Positions 1 through 4,471 of a stretch of 7,704 nt of DNA are shown here, piece after piece. The DNA lies in contig JANXFM010000147.1 of assembly GCA_024959975.1 (NCBI GenBank), positions 1-7,704 of the forward strand. The letters are read 5' to 3'. Positions within the stretch are counted from its first letter, which is position 1; each line of letters starts with the position of its first letter. A program made the translations under genes and the position numbers. The notes beneath the pieces are model-generated. The model was not told the origin of the DNA, ran no database searches, and saw only the letters and a program-made list of their open reading frames with translations. Source of the stretch: Flavobacteriales bacterium. GTDB taxonomy: Bacteria > Bacteroidota > Bacteroidia > Flavobacteriales > UBA7430.

Positions 1-1135
1 TAAAGAATTGTGTGGTTGTGGTGTAGGTTTTAAACTGATGCAAGCTTATCTCAAACACCAGGGTTTAGATGAAACGATTGCCTTCAAATATCTCGATTTG
101 GTTGCTGTTGCTATTGGGGCAGATATCGTTCCTATTGTTGGAGAAAATAGAGTTTTGGCTTTTTATGGTTTGAAGCTTTTGAATGAAAATCCACGAGTGG
201 GAATGAAGGCCTTGATGCGAGAGCATAAAAGTTTCGGAGCAATGACGATTACCGATGTGGTATTTACCATTGCGCCACGGATTAATGCTGCCGGACGAAT
301 GAAACATGCGCATAATGCTGTGTATTTGTTGATTGAAGAAAGCAAGTCTATGGCAATAAAAACAGCCAATGAAATTGAAGAATACAATACAGAGCGAAGA
401 GCTCATAATCAGCGCATAGCAAAAGAAGCTTTAGCTCAAATAAAGGCACATAAAGAAGAAGAAAGAGCTGCTACAGTTGTTTATCATCCCGAATGGCATA
501 AGGGTGTTGTTGGTATTGTGGCCTCCAGATTAACAGAAACTTATTACAGGCCAACGGTAGTTTTCACCAAAAGCAAGGGGTGTTTAACGGCTTCAGTGCG
601 CTCGGTAAACGGTTTTGATGTGTATGAAGCTTTGGAGGCTTGTAAAGAGCACATAGAGCAATTTGGCGGGCATAAATACGCGGCAGGATTAACGCTTAAG
701 GAAGTAAATTATGAAGCTTTTAAAGAGGCTTTTGAAAAAGTAGTTTCCACAACGATTAAGGAAGATCAGAAAACAGAAGTTTTAGAAATTGATGCAGAAC
801 TTGATTTTGCAGACATCACCAGTGGATTTAATAACATATTAAAGCAATTTGAGCCTTTTGGCCCCGAGAATATGGCACCTTTATTTATGACTAAAAATGT
901 GATGGATAGAGGTTACAGCAGAGCAGTAGGTGTTGAAAATGAACACCTCAAATTACACATGTGCACTGAGAAGGAAAAACTATCAGAAATGAATGGCATC
1001 GCCTTTAAGTTGGGAAGCCATTCGGGATATGTGAGCAAGGGTTTAGCCTTTGATATTTGTTATGCGATCCGAGAAAACAAGTGGAAGGGAAATGTAAGTA
1101 TTCAGTTGGGAGTAAGAGATATTAAGACTTCGTAA
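1..1135 (+). CDS. recJ: Single-stranded-DNA-specific exonuclease RecJ, 5'-truncated by the window edge
   Basis: RecJ degrades single-stranded DNA 5' to 3' in recombinational and mismatch repair in the cytoplasm. About 377 C-terminal residues are visible. The reading frame is open to the left edge (first full codon at base 2), so the true start and the DHH catalytic aspartates of the N-terminal part lie outside the window. Visible family landmarks, in order, are: the late DHH-domain motif GADIVPIVGENR (116-151); PRINAAGRM (275-301); the DHHA1 domain with WHKGVVGIVASRL (494-532), a SVRSVNGFDV segment (about 593-622) and FGGHKYAAGLTL (662-697); then the C-terminal OB-like domain with FEPFGPEN (848-871). 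No frameshift or internal stop is seen. The gene ends at TAA 1133-1135, inside the 3' end of the converging gene. No terminator is visible after it. Identification is confident; only completeness is unknown. Confidence 0.96.
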   Translation, partial: KELCGCGVGFKLMQAYLKHQGLDETIAFKYLDLVAVAIGADIVPIVGENRVLAFYGLKLLNENPRVGMKALMREHKSFGAMTITDVVFTIAPRINAAGRMKHAHNAVYLLIEESKSMAIKTANEIEEYNTERRAHNQRIAKEALAQIKAHKEEERAATVVYHPEWHKGVVGIVASRLTETYYRPTVVFTKSKGCLTASVRSVNGFDVYEALEACKEHIEQFGGHKYAAGLTLKEVNYEAFKEAFEKVVSTTIKEDQKTEVLEIDAELDFADITSGFNNILKQFEPFGPENMAPLFMTKNVMDRGYSRAVGVENEHLKLHMCTEKEKLSEMNGIAFKLGSHSGYVSKGLAFDICYAIRENKWKGNVSIQLGVRDIKTS

Positions 1136-2018
1136 CTTTTGCTTTTAGCTTTTCATCAAATGGACTGCATAATAAATCGAAATCCATTTTTGCACCGATA
1201 ATTTCCAGGCTCATCAAACGTTCCTGAACCTGATCAATCGTTTCAGCGTCAACGATTCCATTACATGCCCATTCGGTTTCGTTGAACCAAATTGCCACAT
1301 CTTCTTTTTTCAATTGATAACGTTCGGAAATTTCTTCAATAGAGTTTTGGTTTGCTTTCACCTCTTTGCATGAGTCGTTAACAATATTTAAAACTTGTTC
1401 GATTTCGTTGTAATGAGTAACGAGTAGATCTTGTCGAACAGCAACGACAAAGCTAGGCCATGGTGTAGGGCATTCACCAACAATTCTGAATTCACCATTA
1501 TCAACAAAAGGTTTGGTAGTAAATTTTTCCCAAAGGAAATAATCTGCTTCCCCCTTAGTTAAAAACTCACGACCTCCGTCTAAACTTTTAACGACTTCAA
1601 ATTTTTGTTTGTCTAAATTCCAGTTGTGATTGTCAGCATTCACATAAGCCATTAAATGTGATCCAGAACCATAGCGAGAAATAGCTGCTTTGGTATTTTC
1701 CAAATCTGCCACGGTTTTAAATTTTGATTGCGCTCCCACATGAATTCCCCAACGCAGTGGTGATTTCACATAAAATTGTACAATTTTACTTTGATTTCCG
1801 CGGTGAATGTCTGCAATCATTCCTTCGGTAAGTAAGATGGCAATATCTAATTCGCCTTCGCGCAAGGCTTTGGTCATGGCCCCTGTACCTCCACAATAAT
1901 CTTTCCAAGAGATGTCGATAGCGTGTGCTGCAAAGCGGTTTTCTTCTATCGCTTTTTTCCAAGGGAGGTTAAAGTGTTCCGGTACTCCGCCTACTTTAAA
2001 CTGAGTGTGTTTAGGCAT
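1122..2018 (-). CDS. Ca3427-like PBP2-fold (SsuA/THI5-like) substrate-binding protein, no signal peptide
   Basis: This 298-residue protein resembles the type 2 periplasmic-binding-protein fold of the SsuA/NMT1/THI5 group, specifically the Ca3427-like family found in fungi and bacteria. What is seen: an opening strand-loop GGVPEHFNLPW (residues 10-20) matching that family's VPEHF start, a glycine-rich GGTGAMTKAL stretch (43-52) followed by GELDIAILLTEG (55-66), SRYGSGSHLMAY (114-125), and a second-lobe segment with GECPTPWPSF (181-190). The N-terminus is MPKHTQFKVG, with no hydrophobic signal, no lipobox cysteine and no membrane segment, so it is probably cytosolic. No ABC permease or ATPase gene lies nearby, so transport is doubtful. 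The ligand is unknown; a small organic or pyrimidine-like molecule is only a guess from fold relatives. ATG is at 2016-2018, with a -7 box about 20 bp upstream and no Shine-Dalgarno. The 3' end overlaps recJ by 14 bp, tail to tail. Confidence 0.8.
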   Translation of the reverse strand: MPKHTQFKVGGVPEHFNLPWKKAIEENRFAAHAIDISWKDYCGGTGAMTKALREGELDIAILLTEGMIADIHRGNQSKIVQFYVKSPLRWGIHVGAQSKFKTVADLENTKAAISRYGSGSHLMAYVNADNHNWNLDKQKFEVVKSLDGGREFLTKGEADYFLWEKFTTKPFVDNGEFRIVGECPTPWPSFVVAVRQDLLVTHYNEIEQVLNIVNDSCKEVKANQNSIEEISERYQLKKEDVAIWFNETEWACNGIVDAETIDQVQERLMSLEIIGAKMDFDLLCSPFDEKLKAKVTKS

Positions 2019-2038
2019 TGTAACGTTCTAATTTGAAG

Positions 2039-2046
2039 CAAAGATA
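2039..2046 (-). promoter_or_regulatory. -7 promoter box for the PBP2-fold gene
   Basis: The - strand reads TATCTTTG, an exact match to the Bacteroidota -7 consensus TAnnTTTG. It lies 20 bp upstream of the ATG at 2018, so the leader would be only about 12-16 nt. No clear TTG -33 element is found at the usual distance; that stretch is simply A/T-rich. The box suggests the gene can be transcribed independently of dnaG, which ends 125 bp upstream on the same strand. Confidence 0.6.
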
Positions 2047-2143
2047 TTGTAAAATTTTAGTTTGGATATGATGAGATGAAAATAATGCTGATAAGTAGCT
2101 GGAATAATTTATTGAATTCGCAAAAAATGTGGGCTTGTTTTGC

Positions 2144-4063
2144 TTAACACTCTCTTCCCAACTCTTTGTCTATGTACATGGAAAGATCATTTAATTTTTG
2201 AAAATCGCTTATGAAGCTAAGGCGTTCATTTTCGGGAACTTCATTGTTTTTCATTTGCTGAAGCATTTCTTCGATTTTAAGTTTTACTTGTTTTGACTTT
2301 AATCGAATAACACCTTCAATAACGATCTCTTTGAGTTTTTCAGTTTCTGTAGGGACAATGATCTCTTTTTTTGCCCAGTCGCTTAATTGATGCTTGTCGC
2401 TTAACAGCTCTGATACAGTTTGTGTGATGTCAGGATCGTGATGATGAACAAAGTATTTTTGCTCAGGGATCGAGTTATGTTCCTGAATATGAGCTGTAAT
2501 TTCGTTGTACACTTTACTGTATGAAGGATGGGTAAATTGAATATCATCTTCGTTTAATTCTGAAATGATGAATTCTGCTGCAGACATCTTTGTTTCTTCT
2601 TCACCGGCTTCATTTTCATATTCAAAATGCAGGGCATATGTACCGTAAATAACCAATAAACGTATTAGTGTTGACTCTTCCAGGTTCGTACTTAAGGCTT
2701 CCGGCTTAACCCTCTGTTTAGGGCTGCTTACCACCTGCATTGGTTTTGAACTATTTGTCGATTTGCCCGAACGCGATTGTTCTATGCTTGCGAATACGAC
2801 TTGTTCTTCTATGCCCAGTATTTTAGATGAAGTTTGTGCATAAACAGTTCGGGATACATGGTCCGGGATAAGCGCAATCGTAGCTGCTACATCTTTAATG
2901 AGTTCTGCTCGTTTTACAGGATCTTCTTTGGCTTCTTCTAATAACAAAGAACATTTGAACTCTATGAAGTCTTTCGCTTCAGAGTTTATGTAGTTTTCCA
3001 ACTCCTCGGAACTTACTTTTTTAGCATAAGAATCCGGGTCTTCTCCATCCGGAAAAGTCACCACCTTTACATTAAGTCCTTCTTCTAAGATTAGATTAAC
3101 CCCACGGAGCGCTGCTTTAAGTCCGGCGGCATCACCATCAAACAGGAGGGTAATATTATTGGTAAATCTTTTTACCAGTTTTATTTGATCTATGGTAAGT
3201 GAAGTCCCCGAGGAGGCAACCACATTTTCAATTCCCGACTGGTGCATGGAAATAACATCGGTGTAACCTTCAACCAATAAACATCGGTTCTTTTTTACGA
3301 TGCTATTTTTGGCGTAGTACATACCATAAAGCACTTTGCTCTTGTGGTAAATTTCACTTTCCGGCGAGTTGAGATATTTGGCAGCTTTTACATTACTTTT
3401 TAATATTCGTCCTCCAAAACCTAAAACTCTTCCCGATAATGAACGAATTGGGAACATAACCCTACCGTGAAAGCGATCGTAATTTCTCGACTCTTTTGGA
3501 ATGGTAAGACCTGTTTTTTCCAGGAATTCTATTTTGTAACCTTCTTTGAGTGCGTGGGTACTAAAGGCATCACTTTTTTCCGGGCTGTAACCCAGTTGGA
3601 ATTTTTTGAGGGTATCTTCTCTAAAACCCCGTTCTTTAAAATAGCTTAAACCAATGGCGCGACCTTCATCAGAATTGAAAAGTTGTTCCTGAAAATATTC
3701 GTTCGCAGTATTGCTAACGATAAACATACTTTCTCTATCGTTCGCAGCCTCCTCTTGTTCGGGAGTACGAACGGTTTCTTCAATAAAGATATTGTATTTA
3801 TTCGCAAGATATTTTAGAGCCTCAGGATACGTGAAGTGTTCGTGATCCATCACGAAGTTTACCGAGTTACCCCCTTTGCCACAACCAAAACATTTGTAAA
3901 TGCCTTTTGCAGGAGAAACCGTAAAAGACGGGGTTTTTTCGTCGTGAAAAGGACAATTCCCAAGCAGATTTACACCACGTTTTTTGAGGTGTACAAAATC
4001 GCCAACGACTTCGTCTATGCGGGCCGTTTCGAAAATCAGATCTATGGTTTCCTTTGGGATCAA
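2144..4063 (-). CDS. dnaG: DNA primase DnaG
   Basis: DnaG makes the RNA primers for leading- and lagging-strand replication and works with the DnaB helicase at the fork. At 639 residues it is of normal family length. Domains seen: an N-terminal CHC2 zinc finger with C37, H40, C58 and C61 all present; the RNA-polymerase core with YDRFHGRVMFPI (195-206) and GRVLGFGGR (211-219); the TOPRIM domain with VEGYTDV (264-270, E265), LFDGD (307-311, D309 and D311) and EDPDSY (341-346, D342 and D344) as metal-binding acidic residues; a low-complexity Ser/Lys linker (about 428-455); and a C-terminal helical DnaB-interaction region (about 460-639). The start is TTG at 4061-4063. No ATG lies between the upstream in-frame stop (4082-4084) and this point, and the next in-frame ATG (codon 72) would delete the zinc finger. 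The gene is divergent from leuS across a repeat-filled gap. Confidence 0.97.
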   Translation of the reverse strand: MIPKETIDLIFETARIDEVVGDFVHLKKRGVNLLGNCPFHDEKTPSFTVSPAKGIYKCFGCGKGGNSVNFVMDHEHFTYPEALKYLANKYNIFIEETVRTPEQEEAANDRESMFIVSNTANEYFQEQLFNSDEGRAIGLSYFKERGFREDTLKKFQLGYSPEKSDAFSTHALKEGYKIEFLEKTGLTIPKESRNYDRFHGRVMFPIRSLSGRVLGFGGRILKSNVKAAKYLNSPESEIYHKSKVLYGMYYAKNSIVKKNRCLLVEGYTDVISMHQSGIENVVASSGTSLTIDQIKLVKRFTNNITLLFDGDAAGLKAALRGVNLILEEGLNVKVVTFPDGEDPDSYAKKVSSEELENYINSEAKDFIEFKCSLLLEEAKEDPVKRAELIKDVAATIALIPDHVSRTVYAQTSSKILGIEEQVVFASIEQSRSGKSTNSSKPMQVVSSPKQRVKPEALSTNLEESTLIRLLVIYGTYALHFEYENEAGEEETKMSAAEFIISELNEDDIQFTHPSYSKVYNEITAHIQEHNSIPEQKYFVHHHDPDITQTVSELLSDKHQLSDWAKKEIIVPTETEKLKEIVIEGVIRLKSKQVKLKIEEMLQQMKNNEVPENERLSFISDFQKLNDLSMYIDKELGREC

Positions 4064-4081
4064 TTGGGTTAATTTAAAAAG

Positions 4082-4089
4082 CTAAAATA
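4082..4089 (-). promoter_or_regulatory. Weak candidate -7 box for dnaG
   Basis: The - strand reads TATTTTAG, which fits TAnnTTTG at five of its six fixed positions and sits 18 bp upstream of the TTG start of dnaG. An overlapping-quality match, TAATTTTA, lies just upstream. No exact TAnnTTTG exists on the - strand between the dnaG start and leuS. The area is A/T-rich enough that this could be chance. Confidence 0.25.
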
Positions 4090-4097
4090 CTAAAATT

Positions 4098-4134
4098 AGT
4101 TGTTGGTTGGTAGTTGTTGGTTGGTAGTTGTTGG
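4098..4134 (+). repeat. 14-bp tandem repeat, about 2.6 copies
   Basis: The unit AGTTGTTGGTTGGT occurs at 4098-4111 and 4112-4125, followed by a partial third copy AGTTGTTGG at 4126-4134, with no mismatches. It is non-coding and lies about 35 bp upstream of the dnaG start. The perfect copies suggest recent slippage or expansion. It also holds GGTTGGTAG (4105-4113 and 4119-4127), whose reverse complement recurs at 4274-4282. Confidence 0.9.
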
Positions 4135-4142
4135 AGATTGTC

Positions 4143-4182
4143 ACCCTGAGCCTGCCTACCGCAGGCAGGCCTACCGAAGGGT
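4143..4182. repeat. Nested palindrome (REP-like hairpin)
   Basis: An inner perfect 8-bp stem pairs GCCTGCCT (4150-4157) with AGGCAGGC (4163-4170) around the loop ACCGC. An outer 5-bp stem pairs ACCCT (4143-4147) with AGGGT (4178-4182). The unpaired stretch between them lies mainly on the right side. It looks as if one palindrome (ACCCTGAG...CCGAAGGGT) carries a second inside it. No T-tract follows on either strand, so it is not a standard terminator. Confidence 0.75.
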
Positions 4183-4195
4183 TGGTTGTTAGGTA

Positions 4196-4215
4196 TTGTC
4201 CCCTTGAGGGGACAA
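4196..4215. repeat. Perfect 8-bp hairpin with TTGA loop
   Basis: TTGTCCCC (4196-4203) pairs exactly with GGGGACAA (4208-4215) around the 4-base loop TTGA. It is GC-rich in the loop-proximal half and has no T-tract on either side. It is part of the composite repeat block and would form a stable structure in either strand or transcript. Confidence 0.8.
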
Positions 4216-4217
4216 CA

Positions 4218-4257
4218 GGGGTGTAAAAGTAATTCATACGATTTAATGAATAGCCCC
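4218..4257. repeat. Imperfect long inverted repeat
   Basis: GGGG (4218-4221) can pair with CCCC (4254-4257), and ATTCAT (4232-4237) pairs exactly with ATGAAT (4246-4251) around an 8-base loop. The intervening left arm is about 10 nt against 2 nt on the right, so the structure is bulged. It immediately follows the perfect hairpin and completes the row of three inverted repeats. Confidence 0.45.
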
Positions 4258-4282
4258 CGAGCCCCCCTGCCACCTACCAACC

Positions 4283-4410
4283 TACTATCGTACTTTCTAG
4301 CTGATACTTCATATCTGCACGCATTGAATACCCGCTCTCACTTCTGAAAATTGTAGAGATCTGCTTAAAACCATTTATTGTTTGTCACAGCCCATTTAGT
4401 GTAAAAAACC
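4283..4410. other. Intergenic stretch upstream of leuS, no feature recognised
   Basis: Between the repeat block and the leuS -7 box there is unremarkable sequence. I see no reading frame of note, no exact TAnnTTTG on either strand, no tRNA-like fold and no terminator. A TTTG at 4381-4384 could be a -33 element for leuS, but the 26-bp gap to the -7 box is long. Confidence 0.5.
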
Positions 4411-4418
4411 TATCTTTG
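4411..4418 (+). promoter_or_regulatory. Probable leuS promoter, -7 box
   Basis: TATCTTTG exactly matches the Bacteroidota -7 consensus TAnnTTTG and is identical to the box before the PBP2-fold gene. It lies 53 bp upstream of the leuS ATG, giving a leader of about 45-50 nt. That leader would contain a small hairpin, GACCT (4434-4438) with AGGTC (4443-4447). The possible -33 TTTG at 4381-4384 is 26 bp away, longer than usual. Confidence 0.6.
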
Positions 4419-4450
4419 CCAATCTCAAAAAACGACCTGCTAAGGTCTTG

Positions 4451-4458
4451 TAAATTTG
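4451..4458 (+). promoter_or_regulatory. Possible second leuS -7 box
   Basis: TAAATTTG also fits TAnnTTTG and lies 13 bp before the leuS ATG, which would leave a leader of only a few bases. No TTG is found at a suitable -33 distance. It is weaker than the box at 4411 and could be chance in A/T-rich sequence. Confidence 0.3.
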
Positions 4459-4471
4459 CAGATTAGGAATT

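Larger units (their letters stand above)
4098..4282. repeat. Composite intergenic repeat block between dnaG and leuS
   Basis: This 185-bp stretch differs sharply in texture from its surroundings. It consists of a tandem repeat, three successive inverted repeats and a C-rich tail, and it is bounded by 9-bp inverted arms GGTTGGTAG (4105-4113) and CTACCAACC (4274-4282). There is no transposase or plausible reading frame inside. The CACCCTGAG...CGAAGGGT layout resembles short palindromic dispersed repeats I have seen scattered in Bacteroidota intergenic regions, but multiplicity in this genome cannot be tested from one copy. It may be a MITE-like or REP-like element. Confidence 0.6.

Noticed and set aside
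65..406. 113-codon antisense open frame inside recJ
   Set aside because: It lies opposite conserved RecJ motifs and has unusual composition, so it is a shadow frame.
2120..2143. Terminator for dnaG just after its stop
   Set aside because: GCAAAA and TTTTGC can pair over 6 bp, but the loop is 12 nt, the stem is A/T-rich and there is no T-tract after the stem.
4098..4134. CRISPR-like repeat array
   Set aside because: The 14-bp units are directly adjacent with no spacers, there are fewer than three copies, and no cas genes are present.
4143..4215. Bidirectional terminator between dnaG and leuS
   Set aside because: The two genes diverge here, so no terminator is needed between them, and neither hairpin is followed by a T-run on either strand.
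4074..4280. Two overlapping - strand open frames of 63-68 codons in the dnaG-leuS gap
   Set aside because: They are translations of the tandem repeat and hairpins, with repetitive Asn/Thr/Gln-rich ends and no plausible fold. Both frames stay open only because of the repeat composition.
4419..4471. T-box or leucine-responsive leader before leuS
   Set aside because: The leader is only about 50 nt, with a single 5-bp stem, no T-box consensus, no antiterminator-terminator pair and no leucine-rich leader peptide.
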